Of a DNA stretch of 64,000 nt, positions 32,223 through 39,947 are shown one piece after another. This DNA is from Falsiroseomonas sp051433195 (GTDB lineage Bacteria; Pseudomonadota; Alphaproteobacteria; Acetobacterales; Acetobacteraceae). The stretch is taken from NCBI RefSeq assembly GCF_051433195.1, contig NZ_JBHMFT010000011.1, positions 1 through 64,000 of the forward strand. The letters run 5' to 3'. The notes beneath the pieces were generated by a model. The model did not search any database and was not told the origin of the DNA. It saw nothing but the letters and a program-made list of their open reading frames with translations. The position numbers and the translations under genes were made by a program. How positions within the stretch are numbered: position 1 is the first letter of the stretch; each line of letters opens with the position of its first letter.

Positions 32223-33382
32223 CCGACAGCGCCGCCGCCATCCACGTGGCCCGCCACGGCGACGACGAATCCCGCGCCGCCGTCGCCCGCCAGCCCGACA
32301 TCTCGCCGGAGCTGCTGACCTTCCTGTCCGCCGACCCGGTGGCGGAGGTCCGCCAGGCCGTCGCGGCGCATCCCGGCACCCCAGCCGCCGTCGCGCGCCT
32401 GCTGGCCGAGGATGCCAATGCCGAAGTCCGCCGCGTGCTCGCCGCCCGCATCGCCACACTGGCGCCCAGCCTGGACACCAGGGCCCGCACCCGCGTCACC
32501 CGGCTCACCGCCGCCACCCTGGCCCTGCTGGTCGAGGACACCGAGGTCGAGGTGCGCGCCGCCATCGCCAATGCGGTGCGGGAAATGCCCGACGCGCCGC
32601 GCGAGCTGATCCTGCGCCTGGCGCGCGACGCGGCCATGCCGGTGGCGGAACAGGTCATCCGCCTGTCGCCGATGCTGACCGAGCAGGACCTGCTGGAGCT
32701 CATCGCCGACCCGCCCGCCCCGGCCACCCGCCGCGCCGTCGCCCGCCGCCCGGCACTGACCGAGCCGGTCACCGAGGCGATTGCCGCAACGGCCGACACG
32801 CCGGCCATCGCCGCCCTGCTGGCCAACCCCTCCGCCGCAATCCGGGAGGCGACGCTGGACCACCTGGTGGCCGGCGCCGGCCAGCACACCAGCTGGCAGG
32901 CCGCATTGGTGCGCCGTCCCCGGCTTCCGGCCAATGCCGCCCGCCTCCTGGGCGAGATGGTCGCCTCGCACCTGCTCGGCGTGCTGGCGGCCCGCAGCGA
33001 CCTGCCGGCGGAACTGACGCAGAGGCTGCGCGACCAGGTCGCGGCGCGCCTGGCGGCGGAGCAGGCGGATGCCGATGGCGAGGCGGAGCTGTTCTACGCC
33101 GCCCGCACCGGCGACCGCGACCTGCTGCTGCAACGCCTGGCGGAGGCCGCCGGCGCCACCGAGGCGCGGGTGGAAGCCGCCCTCGCGCTCCGCAGCGGCC
33201 GCGCCATCGCCGGGCTGTGCCACAGCGCCGGCTGGTCGGCGCCCCTGGCGGCGGAGGTCCAGACGGTCCTCGGCGGCCTCAGCCCGCCCGAGGTCGTGCG
33301 GCCGACCCCGGAAGGCCGCTGGTCGCTGGGCGAGGCGGAACTGCTGTGGCAGGCGGAACTGCTGGAAGGCCTGCCCGCCTGA
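32219..33382 (+). CDS. DUF2336 domain protein (HEAT-like repeats)
   Basis: A 387-aa all-helical protein of the DUF2336 type. The N-terminal half consists of HEAT-like repeats in which ADPVAEVRQAVAAHP, EDANAEVRRVLAARI and EDTEVEVRAAIANAV recur at about 32-45 residue spacing; the C-terminal half is Ala/Leu-rich. No enzymatic motif. DUF2336 proteins occur in alphaproteobacteria, often beside signalling genes; function unknown. ATGA overlap with the GGDEF gene implies equimolar production, so it may be a scaffold or regulator of that cyclase. It ends at an unusual palindromic element shared with argB. Confidence 0.82.
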   Translation: MTDSAAAIHVARHGDDESRAAVARQPDISPELLTFLSADPVAEVRQAVAAHPGTPAAVARLLAEDANAEVRRVLAARIATLAPSLDTRARTRVTRLTAATLALLVEDTEVEVRAAIANAVREMPDAPRELILRLARDAAMPVAEQVIRLSPMLTEQDLLELIADPPAPATRRAVARRPALTEPVTEAIAATADTPAIAALLANPSAAIREATLDHLVAGAGQHTSWQAALVRRPRLPANAARLLGEMVASHLLGVLAARSDLPAELTQRLRDQVAARLAAEQADADGEAELFYAARTGDRDLLLQRLAEAAGATEARVEAALALRSGRAIAGLCHSAGWSAPLAAEVQTVLGGLSPPEVVRPTPEGRWSLGEAELLWQAELLEGLPA

Positions 33383-33394
33383 CGCGCGCGCGCC

Positions 33395-33496
33395 CTAGGG
33401 CCGTTTCACCTGCGCCATGCACAGGTGAAACGGCCCTAGCTGTTGATTTGGCGCATTTTCCGAGCCGTCAGGCGTATCCGCCTGACTTGAAAATGC
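33395..33496. repeat. Double palindromic intergenic element between DUF2336 and argB
   Basis: First palindrome: an 18-bp perfect stem, CTAGGGCCGTTTCACCTG (33395-33412) with its complement at 33422-33439. Second: GCATTTTC/GAAAATGC (33453-33460, 33489-33496) outside GTCAGGCG/CGCCTGAC (33467-33474, 33479-33486). Located between convergent stops, so it can terminate transcription both ways. The stem lengths and AT-rich outer arms differ from a plain terminator and look like a REP/MITE-type element. Confidence 0.7.
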
Positions 33497-33497
33497 T

Positions 33498-34382
33498 TTA
33501 GGGCCGGATCAGCGTGCCGGCGCCCTGCCCGGTGAACAGCTCCAGCAGCACGGCGTGCGGCACCCGGCCATCGACGATGACCGCCCCCTTCACGCCGCGC
33601 TCCACCGCGTAGATGCAGGTCTCGACCTTCGGGATCATGCCGCCGGAAATCCAGCCCGCCTCGATCCCGGCGCGCACCTCCGCCACCGTCATCTCCGGGA
33701 TCAGCGTGCCGTCCATGCCCAGCACGCCACGCACATCGGTCAGCATCAGCAGCCGTTCCGCGCCCAATGCGCCGGCGATCGCCCCCGCCACCGTATCCGC
33801 GTTGATGTTGTAGGTCTGGCCATCCGCCCCGACGCCGACCGGCGCCACCACCGGCACGATATCCGCGCCGATCAGCAGTTGCAGCACGCGCGGGTCGACA
33901 TGCTCCGGCTCGCCCACGAAGCCGAGGTCGAGCACCTTCTCGATGTGGCTGTCCGGGTCGCGGTAGGTGCGGGTCAGCTTCCGCGCCTGGATCAGCCCGC
34001 CATCCTTGCCCGAGATGCCCACCGCGATGGCGCCGGCGCGGGTGATGGCGCTGGCCACCTGCTTGTTCACCGGACCGGCGAGGACCATCTCGACCACGTC
34101 GAGCATTTCCTCATCCGTCACGCGCAGGCCCTGCACGAAGTTGGACTTCACGCCAAGCCGCTTGAGCATGGCGTTGATCTGCGGCCCGCCGCCATGGACC
34201 ACCACCGGGTTGACGCCAACCTGTTCGAGCAGCGCGATGTCGCGCCCGAAGCGCAGCGCCGTCTCCTCCTCCCCCATGGCGTGGCCGCCATACTTCACCA
34301 CCACGATCTGGTCGTCGTAGCGCTTCAGGAAGGGCAGCGCCCCGGCGAGGATCGCCATCTGGTCGAGCGCGTCGTCGGTCAT
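33498..34382 (-). CDS. argB: Acetylglutamate kinase
   Basis: Phosphorylates N-acetylglutamate in arginine synthesis. The 294-aa product has the phosphate-binding VVVKYGGHAMG (about residues 28-38), VVVHGGGPQIN (about 63-73), the NINADTVAGAIAGAL substrate/nucleotide segment and GGMIPKVETC near the C-terminus. Start ATG at 34382 (MTDDALDQM) was preferred; a GTG seven codons upstream (34403) with GGAAGG before it is possible. Ends 2 bp after the palindromic element. Confidence 0.96.
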   Translation of the reverse strand: MTDDALDQMAILAGALPFLKRYDDQIVVVKYGGHAMGEEETALRFGRDIALLEQVGVNPVVVHGGGPQINAMLKRLGVKSNFVQGLRVTDEEMLDVVEMVLAGPVNKQVASAITRAGAIAVGISGKDGGLIQARKLTRTYRDPDSHIEKVLDLGFVGEPEHVDPRVLQLLIGADIVPVVAPVGVGADGQTYNINADTVAGAIAGALGAERLLMLTDVRGVLGMDGTLIPEMTVAEVRAGIEAGWISGGMIPKVETCIYAVERGVKGAVIVDGRVPHAVLLELFTGQGAGTLIRP

Positions 34383-34491
34383 CGGCAAAAGTCCCCGTGC
34401 CACGGGCCTTCCGCCGCGGGCGGCGCGGTTTGGGGCCAGTCGCGGAACGGGTCAAGTGCGCGGGCGATGACGCCGCCCGCGCCGCGCAGCT

Positions 34492-34838
34492 TCAGCGCGC
34501 CTCGATGCCGCGACGCGTCGCCACGATCTCCGACGCCTCGCAGATGTTCACCCGCATCACCTCGGCATTCTCGCCATTCGCCCAGACCACCTTGAAGTCA
34601 TAGGCGCCACCACGCCCGCCCGGCGTATAGGTCACCGACCGGCCCGGCGGCAGCACATTCTCGCCGAGGCGGTCACGGCCCCAGTTTTCGCGGAGGGACC
34701 GAAATAGAATTCGTTCACCTGCTGGCCGGAGTCGTTGCGGAGCGTGAAGCGCGTGTCGCACTGCGCGGCGGCGGGCGCGATGGCCGCCCCGAGGAGAAGG
34801 GCGGAAAATGCGGCGGTCAGGGCAAGGCGGCGGAACAT
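34492..34838 (-). pseudogene. Small secreted protein gene disrupted by a single-base frameshift
   Basis: Reading from ATG 34838, a clear signal peptide (MFRRLALTAAFSALLLGAAI...AAAQ) and CDTRFTLRNDSGQQVNEFYFGPS are followed by a frame break. In the next frame, RENWGRDRLGENVLPPGRSVTYTPGG...YDFKVVWANGENAEVMRVNICEASEIVATRRGIEAR runs to the stop at 34492. One extra C at about 34690-34699 (CCCTCC-GCG) would restore a 115-aa exported protein with two Cys. Similar exported proteins with NRSGxxVxExYxSP and WGxDxLG segments exist, function unknown. Either a true pseudogene or an assembly error. Confidence 0.75.
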
Positions 34839-34918
34839 GGACGTATCCTCGTGGGACCGGCGGCACCGCGGGTTGCGATGCGCCGGTTGCATTCTGCGCC
34901 ACGGGATTTAACTTTATA

Positions 34919-35614
34919 TTACGTCGGCGGTAAGGCCAGCGCCGCAAGCTCCGCGCGCAGTTCCGGGATTCCCTGCCCGGACTCGCTGCTGGTGATCAGG
35001 ATCAGCGGGTGCGCCGCCGTCCGCTTCTTCACGATCTCCTCGACCTCCGCGATCCGCTTGTCGAGCTGCGCCGGCTTCACGTCATCCGCCTTGGTGATCA
35101 CCAGCTGGAAGGCGACGGCGGCATCCGACAGCAAATCGATCGCGGCGCGGTCGGCGGGCTTCGTCTCCACCCGCGCATCCATCAGCAGCAGCACCCGGCG
35201 CAGCGTCGTCCGGCCGCGCAGGAAGTCGAACATCAGCCCCTGCCAATCCTCCTTCAGCAGCTTGGAGGCCTTGGCGTAGCCGTAGCCCGGCATGTCCACC
35301 AACGTCAGCCGGCCCTCGTCGCAGGCGAAGAAGTTGAGCTGGCGCGTGCGCCCCGGCGTGACGGACACCCGCGCCAGCGCCTTCTGCCCGGTCAGCGCAT
35401 TCAGAAGGGAGGATTTGCCGACATTGGACCGCCCGCAGAACGCCACCTCCGGCCCCTTCGCCTCGGGCAACTGCGTGATGGCCTGGGAGGCGTAGAAGAA
35501 CTCGCAGGGCCGCGCGAACAGCAGCCGCCCGGCCTCGAGCAGCGCCGCGCGCTCCTCCTCCGTCGTCGCCTCGGCAAGCCCGCCGGCCGGGAGCGAGGGG
35601 GGAGGCAGGCTCAC
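34919..35614 (-). CDS. engB: Ribosome biogenesis GTP-binding protein YihA/YsxC (EngB)
   Basis: Essential GTPase for 50S assembly. The 231-aa product has G1 GRSNVGKSS (about residues 60-68), G2 region TPGRTRQLNFF, G3 DMPGYG, G4 ITKADDVK (TKxD) and G5 TSSESGQGI. GTG at 35614 overlaps the yidC stop as GTGA and gives a 30-residue N-terminal extension normal for the family. Last gene of the rpmH-rnpA-yidD-yidC-engB unit. Confidence 0.95.
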   Translation of the reverse strand: MSLPPPSLPAGGLAEATTEEERAALLEAGRLLFARPCEFFYASQAITQLPEAKGPEVAFCGRSNVGKSSLLNALTGQKALARVSVTPGRTRQLNFFACDEGRLTLVDMPGYGYAKASKLLKEDWQGLMFDFLRGRTTLRRVLLLMDARVETKPADRAAIDLLSDAAVAFQLVITKADDVKPAQLDKRIAEVEEIVKKRTAAHPLILITSSESGQGIPELRAELAALALPPT

Positions 35615-37461
35615 CCCTTCTTGCCCTTGGGCGCCGCGACCTTGGCGACCGCGGCCGGCTTCGGCGGCGGCGGCGCGGCCGGCGTGCGGGCCTGGCGCTT
35701 CTTGTCCATCTGCATGATCCAGTACTGCTGCGCGATGGAAAGCAGGTTGTTCCAGGTCCAGTAGATCACCAGGCCGGCCGGGAAGCTGGCCAGCATGAAG
35801 GTGAAGATCAGCGGCATCCAGGCGAAGATCTTGGCCTGGATCGGGTCCGGCGGCGTCGGGTTCAGCTTGAACTGCAGCCACATCGTGATGCCCATCGCGA
35901 TGGCCCAGGCCGGCATGTGCAGGAAGCTGGACAGCTGCATCGGGTCGTAGGGCAGCAGGCCGAACAGGTTGAACAGGTTCGTCGGGTCCGGTGCGGACAG
36001 GTCGCGGATCCAGCCGAAGAACGGCGCGTGCCGCATCTCGATGGTGACGAACAGCACCTTGTACAGCGCGAAGAACACCGGGATCTGCAACAGGATGGGC
36101 AGGCAGCCGGAGGCCGGGTTGACCTTCTCCGACCGGTACAGCGCCATCATCTCGGCCTGAGCCTTGGCCGGGTCGTCCTTGTAGCGCTCCCGCACCTCCG
36201 TCATCTTCGGCGCCAGCACCTTCATGCGGGCCATGGAGATGTAGGCCTTGTTGGCCAGCGGGAAGAACGCCGCCTTCAGCGCCAGGGTGAAGATCAGGAT
36301 GGCGACGCCGAAATTGCCGAAGATCTGGAACAGCCAGTCGATCGCGTAGAAGAACGGCTTGGTGATCCAGTAGAACCAGCCGAAGTCGATCGCCTTGTCG
36401 AAATCGACAATGCCGAGGTTGTCCCGGTAGGCATCGAGCAGTCGCACTTCCTTGGCACCCGCGAACAGCCGCGTCGCCAGCCCGGCCTCCGCACCCGGCG
36501 CCACGGCCTGCGGCGCGGGCGGCGCCATGTCGATCTGCCAGCGATCCTGCCCACCCTCGGCGGAATGCCGATAGGCGGCCCGCACCGCGGTCGCCTGGTC
36601 CACCGGGGTCAGTGCCGTCAGCCAGTACTTGTCGGTGAAGCCGACCCAGCCGCCGGTGCTCTCCTGCTCGAAGGCCGGGCCGCGGCGGCGCTGCGCCTCC
36701 TCCTTCGCATCCGAATAGGTCCATTCGGACAGGCGGCCGTTCAGCACGCCGGTGAAGCCTTCATGCAGGATGAAGAAGCCGGCGGTCTGCGGCGTGCGTT
36801 CGCGGCGCACCCGCGCCCAGGGCAGCACCTGCACCGGCTCCGCGCCGGTGTTGCGCACGGTCTGGCGCGCCGTCAGCATGAAATCCTGGTCGACCTCGAG
36901 CTGGATGCGGAATTCCTGGCCCTGGCCATTGTCCCAGCGCAGCGTCACCGGCGCGCCCGGCGCCAGCGCGGTGCCGTCCGCGGTCCAGTCGGTATCCGGC
37001 CCCGGCACCACCGTGCGGCCATCCGCCGCGGTCCAGCCCCACTGCGCGAAATACGGGTTGGCATCGCTGCGCGGCGCCAGCAGGCGCACCAGCGCACTGC
37101 CCGGCTGCACCGTCTCCCGGTAGCCACGCAGGATGGCATCGTCCAGCCGCGCGCCGCGCAGGCTGATGCTGCCCTGCAGGGCCGGATTCTCCAGCCCGAC
37201 CCGCTGTTCCGGCGGCAGGCCCGGCGTCGGCGCCGCCGCACTGGCCGCGCCACCCGGGAGGGCCAGCGGCGCGCCACCGCTCGGCATCGGCACCGGCACG
37301 GCGGCATCCGGCGCGGCCGCGCCGGTTGCCGGCACCTGCTGGGCCGCGATCTCGGCCTGGCGGCGCTGCTCCGCCTCCCGCGTCGGGCGGTTCCACAGGT
37401 CGAACAGCAGCAGGATGCCGACCGAGAGGGCGATGGCGGCGAGGAGACGCTTCTGGTCCAT
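35611..37461 (-). CDS. yidC: Membrane protein insertase YidC
   Basis: Oxa1/YidC insertase for Sec-dependent and Sec-independent membrane proteins. The 616-aa product is the Gram-negative type: N-terminal TM (LLAAIALSVGILLLFDLWN), a large periplasmic beta domain (about 30-370), then the conserved five-TM core beginning FFYAIDWLFQIFGNFGVAILIFTLALKAAFFPLANKAY, including the charged cytoplasmic hairpin (MARMKVLAPKMTEVRERYKDDPAKAQAEMMALYR). Ends with a basic Pro/Ala/Lys-rich tail. Preceded by yidD at 11 bp. Confidence 0.97.
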   Translation of the reverse strand: MDQKRLLAAIALSVGILLLFDLWNRPTREAEQRRQAEIAAQQVPATGAAAPDAAVPVPMPSGGAPLALPGGAASAAAPTPGLPPEQRVGLENPALQGSISLRGARLDDAILRGYRETVQPGSALVRLLAPRSDANPYFAQWGWTAADGRTVVPGPDTDWTADGTALAPGAPVTLRWDNGQGQEFRIQLEVDQDFMLTARQTVRNTGAEPVQVLPWARVRRERTPQTAGFFILHEGFTGVLNGRLSEWTYSDAKEEAQRRRGPAFEQESTGGWVGFTDKYWLTALTPVDQATAVRAAYRHSAEGGQDRWQIDMAPPAPQAVAPGAEAGLATRLFAGAKEVRLLDAYRDNLGIVDFDKAIDFGWFYWITKPFFYAIDWLFQIFGNFGVAILIFTLALKAAFFPLANKAYISMARMKVLAPKMTEVRERYKDDPAKAQAEMMALYRSEKVNPASGCLPILLQIPVFFALYKVLFVTIEMRHAPFFGWIRDLSAPDPTNLFNLFGLLPYDPMQLSSFLHMPAWAIAMGITMWLQFKLNPTPPDPIQAKIFAWMPLIFTFMLASFPAGLVIYWTWNNLLSIAQQYWIMQMDKKRQARTPAAPPPPKPAAVAKVAAPKGKKG

Positions 37462-37472
37462 GACGGCCTGAT

Positions 37473-37751
37473 TCAGCCTTTCGTCGGGCGCGGTTCGGCA
37501 AGCGGCGCCGATGCGGGGACGTTCTGGGTAAGTGGCGGAACCGGGTCATAGCCACCCGGGTGCCACGGGTTGCAGCGCAATACACGGCGAGCGGTCAACC
37601 ATCCACCGCGCATCGCGCCATGGGTGGCCACCGCTTCCAGCCCGTACTCGCTGCAATGCGGATAGAATCGGCAGTTGCAGCCGATGAACGGCCGCAGGGT
37701 GAGCTGGTAGGTGCGAATCGCCCCACGCAGCAGGTGCTGCTGCGGCGTCAT
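37473..37751 (-). CDS. yidD: Membrane protein insertion efficiency factor YidD
   Basis: A 92-aa protein with an amphipathic N-terminus and the family's conserved Cys-containing core, IGCNCRFYPHCSEYGLEAVATHGAMRGGWLTARRVLRCNPWHPGGYDPVP (about residues 23-72). It assists YidC. The stop lies 11 bp before yidC and its ATG overlaps the rnpA stop (ATGA). Confidence 0.95.
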   Translation of the reverse strand: MTPQQHLLRGAIRTYQLTLRPFIGCNCRFYPHCSEYGLEAVATHGAMRGGWLTARRVLRCNPWHPGGYDPVPPLTQNVPASAPLAEPRPTKG

Positions 37752-38104
37752 GGCTCGCGGTCCGGGACGGGAACCCCGCCCTGCTTCAACGCGCCGCGCA
37801 GGTCGCCGAGCAACTGGCGGAATTCGCGCTTCGCCGTACCATCGCGGCCGATCATCACCAAGTCGAAGCCCGGTGGCGCGTCCTGCCCCAACAGCAGACG
37901 CGCCGCTTCCCGCAGACGCCGCTTGGTGCGGTTGCGGATCACGGCGTTGCCGACCTTCTTGGTAACCGTGAACCCGACGCGCAGCGGCGCACCGGTGTCC
38001 CTCAACACCTGAAGCACGAGTCCAGGGCGCGCCGCACGCTGGCCGCGCGCGGCCACGAGCTTGAACTCGCGCCGAAGCTTCAACCGTGGCGGGCGCGCCG
38101 GCAT
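37748..38104 (-). CDS. rnpA: Ribonuclease P protein component
   Basis: Basic protein cofactor of RNase P for tRNA 5' maturation. 118 aa. The RNR motif is in VGFTVTKKVGNAVIRNRTKRRLREAARLL (about residues 41-69), and the N-terminal LKLRREFKLVAARGQR fits the family. Start ATG at 38104, 25 bp after the rpmH stop; upstream codons in the same frame overlap rpmH and were excluded. Confidence 0.95.
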   Translation of the reverse strand: MPARPPRLKLRREFKLVAARGQRAARPGLVLQVLRDTGAPLRVGFTVTKKVGNAVIRNRTKRRLREAARLLLGQDAPPGFDLVMIGRDGTAKREFRQLLGDLRGALKQGGVPVPDREP

Positions 38105-38129
38105 GGCACAGCTCAGGCCCGCCCGGCGC

Positions 38130-38264
38130 TCAGGCCGAGAGCTTCTTGCGGCCCTTGGACCGGCGATTGGCCAGGATCCGGCGCCCGCCGACGGTCTCGG
38201 TGCGGGCACGAAAGCCGTGGCGGCGCTTCCGGACGAGCTTCGAGGGCTGATAAGTACGCTTCAC
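38130..38264 (-). CDS. rpmH: 50S ribosomal protein L34
   Basis: A 44-aa, strongly basic protein: it opens KRTYQPSKLVRKRRHGFRAR, then TETVGGRRILANRRSKGRKKLSA, the near-universal L34 sequence. Start codon is GTG (38264) with GGAG nine bases before it. Heads the rpmH-rnpA-yidD-yidC-engB operon. A promoter (38396-38425) and a 130-nt leader with stable hairpins precede it. dnaA is not adjacent here. Confidence 0.97.
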   Translation of the reverse strand: MKRTYQPSKLVRKRRHGFRARTETVGGRRILANRRSKGRKKLSA

Positions 38265-38342
38265 GACACACTCCCGTGGGCTCCGGTTCCAGGCGGGTCA
38301 GGGGAAACCCCTGTCCGCCGATGCCCGGCTGGTATCTAAAGG

Positions 38343-38395
38343 AAACGCCGGCGGCCGCCCAGGATCGAACCTGGACCGCCCCGGCAAGGCCCGGA
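38343..38395 (-). other. Structured leader of the rpmH operon with tRNA-T-arm-like hairpin
   Basis: In the rpmH transcript leader, CCAGG-TTCGAT-CCTGG is extended outward to GGCGGTCCAGG/CCTGGGCGGCC with one mismatch. The loop resembles a tRNA T-loop, but no matching acceptor or anticodon arms exist nearby. It may fold as a leader attenuator or simply be a stable hairpin. Confidence 0.35.
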
Positions 38396-38425
38396 CGTAT
38401 AGGGAGACGCCACCCCTGCCGTCAA
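38396..38425 (-). promoter_or_regulatory. Probable sigma-70 promoter of the rpmH operon
   Basis: Minus strand: TTGACG (38425-38420), 18-bp spacer, TATACG (38401-38396). Start near 38389 gives a leader of about 125 nt before the GTG of rpmH. The divergent flavoprotein gene starts 50 bp on the other side. Confidence 0.65.
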
Positions 38426-38474
38426 CCGCGGGGATGAGGCACAAGGCGCGGATTGGCAGAGTGGGGACGACAGG

Positions 38475-39914
38475 ATGCCCGATTTCGACGTCGTGGTGAT
38501 CGGGGCCGGGGCGGCCGGCCTCTCCACCGCCGCGATATCCGCAGGCCTCGGCCTGAAGGTGGCACTGGTGGAGCGTGGCGTCATGGGTGGCGACTGCCTG
38601 AATTACGGCTGCGTCCCCTCCAAGGCCCTGCTCGCCGCCGCCCACGCTGCCGCCAGCGCCCGTCGCGCCGGCCGATTCGGCATCCGCCTGCCGGAGCCGG
38701 AGATCGACTGGCAGGCGCTGCGCGCCCATATCCGCGGCGCCATCGACGCCATCGCCCCCATCGATTCGGAGGCCCGCTTCCGCGGCATGGGGGTCGAGGT
38801 CATCCGCGCCCCCGCGCATTTCGTGGCCCCCGACACGGTGGAGGCCGCCGGCCGCCGCCTGACCTTCCGCCGCTGCGTGATCGCCGCCGGCAGCCAGGCC
38901 ATCGTCCCCGACATCCCGGGACTTGGCCCGGTGCCGTGGCTGACCAACGAGACGATCTTCGAGCTGGAGGACCCGCCGGGACACCTCATCATCCTCGGCG
39001 GCGGCCCGATCGGGCTGGAGATGGCGCAGGCCCACGCCCGCCTCGGCTGCCTCGTCACCGTGATCGAGGCCGGCCGCATCGCCGGCCGCGACGACCCGGA
39101 ACTGGCCGATGGCCTGCGCCGCGCCCTGACCCGCGATGGCGTGACGCTGCTGGAAGGCGCCAGGCTCGCCCGCGTCGTCTCCGCCCGCGCCGAGGATGGC
39201 GGCCCCGGCCTGACGGCGGTGCTGGAGGATGGGCGCGAGATCGGCGGCACCCACCTGCTGCTGGCCGTCGGCCGCGCGCCGCGCCTGGCGGGACTCGACC
39301 TCCAGGCCGGCCAGGTGCAGGCGACGAAGGCGGGCATCGCGACCGATGCGGGGCTGCGCTCGCTCACCAATCGCCGCGTCTTCGCGGTGGGCGACATCGC
39401 CGACCCGCGGGGCATCGGCCCGCGCGCCTTCACCCACGTCGCCTCCCAGCATGCCGGCATCCTGGCGCGCCGCATGCTGTTCCGCCTTCCGGCCAGGGTG
39501 GACTACGCCGCCCTGCCCCGCGTCACCTACACCGACCCCGAACTCGCCCAGATCGGCCTGACCGAGGCCGAGGCGCGCGACGCCGGCCACGAGGTCAACA
39601 TCCTGCGCTTCCCCGTCGCCGAGACCGACCGCGCGGTGGCGGAGGGCATTGGGGAAGGCCTGGTGAAGCTGGTGGTGACGCCGAAGGGCCGCCTGCTCGG
39701 CGCCGGTATCCTGGCCCCCCATGCCGGGGAAATGGCCGGCACCTTCGCCCTGATGATCGGCCGCAAGCTGCCGCTCTCCGCCCTCGCCGGCCTGGTGCTG
39801 CCCTACCCCACCCTGGCGGAGGCGGCGAAACGGGCGGCGGGCGATTTCTACGCCCCGAGATTGCTCTCCCCGGCCGTGAAGCGCGTTGTCGGCTTGCTCA
39901 AGCGCCTGCCGTAG
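38475..39914 (+). CDS. FAD-dependent pyridine nucleotide-disulfide oxidoreductase (mercuric reductase-like)
   Basis: A 479-aa class I disulfide oxidoreductase resembling MerA-like and dihydrolipoyl dehydrogenase flavoproteins. FAD site VVVIGAGAAGLSTA (about residues 6-19), redox-active GGDCLNYGCVPSKAL (Cys pair about 42 and 47), NAD(P) site LIILGGGPIGLEMAQAHARLG, second FAD segment FAVGDIADPRG and a C-terminal dimer interface. The usual His-x4-Glu at the C-terminus of LpdA is not evident; the end reads YPTLAEAAKRAAGDFY, as in MerA-like homologues. It lacks a heavy-metal-binding N-domain, so mercury as substrate is unproven. Divergent from rpmH. Confidence 0.85.
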   Translation: MPDFDVVVIGAGAAGLSTAAISAGLGLKVALVERGVMGGDCLNYGCVPSKALLAAAHAAASARRAGRFGIRLPEPEIDWQALRAHIRGAIDAIAPIDSEARFRGMGVEVIRAPAHFVAPDTVEAAGRRLTFRRCVIAAGSQAIVPDIPGLGPVPWLTNETIFELEDPPGHLIILGGGPIGLEMAQAHARLGCLVTVIEAGRIAGRDDPELADGLRRALTRDGVTLLEGARLARVVSARAEDGGPGLTAVLEDGREIGGTHLLLAVGRAPRLAGLDLQAGQVQATKAGIATDAGLRSLTNRRVFAVGDIADPRGIGPRAFTHVASQHAGILARRMLFRLPARVDYAALPRVTYTDPELAQIGLTEAEARDAGHEVNILRFPVAETDRAVAEGIGEGLVKLVVTPKGRLLGAGILAPHAGEMAGTFALMIGRKLPLSALAGLVLPYPTLAEAAKRAAGDFYAPRLLSPAVKRVVGLLKRLP

Positions 39915-39947
39915 GCGACCTTTGCTGCAATGCAGAAGGATTTTCGC

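Noticed and set aside
38341..38425. Possible tRNA gene upstream of rpmH, suggested by a GGTTCGATCC-type arm
   Set aside because: No partner acceptor strand, D arm or anticodon arm can be found at the correct distances, and no CCA follows.
38475..39914. Dihydrolipoyl dehydrogenase (lpdA)
   Set aside because: The C-terminal His-x4-Glu catalytic pair is not visible and no 2-oxoacid dehydrogenase genes are adjacent; a MerA-like flavoprotein is a better description.
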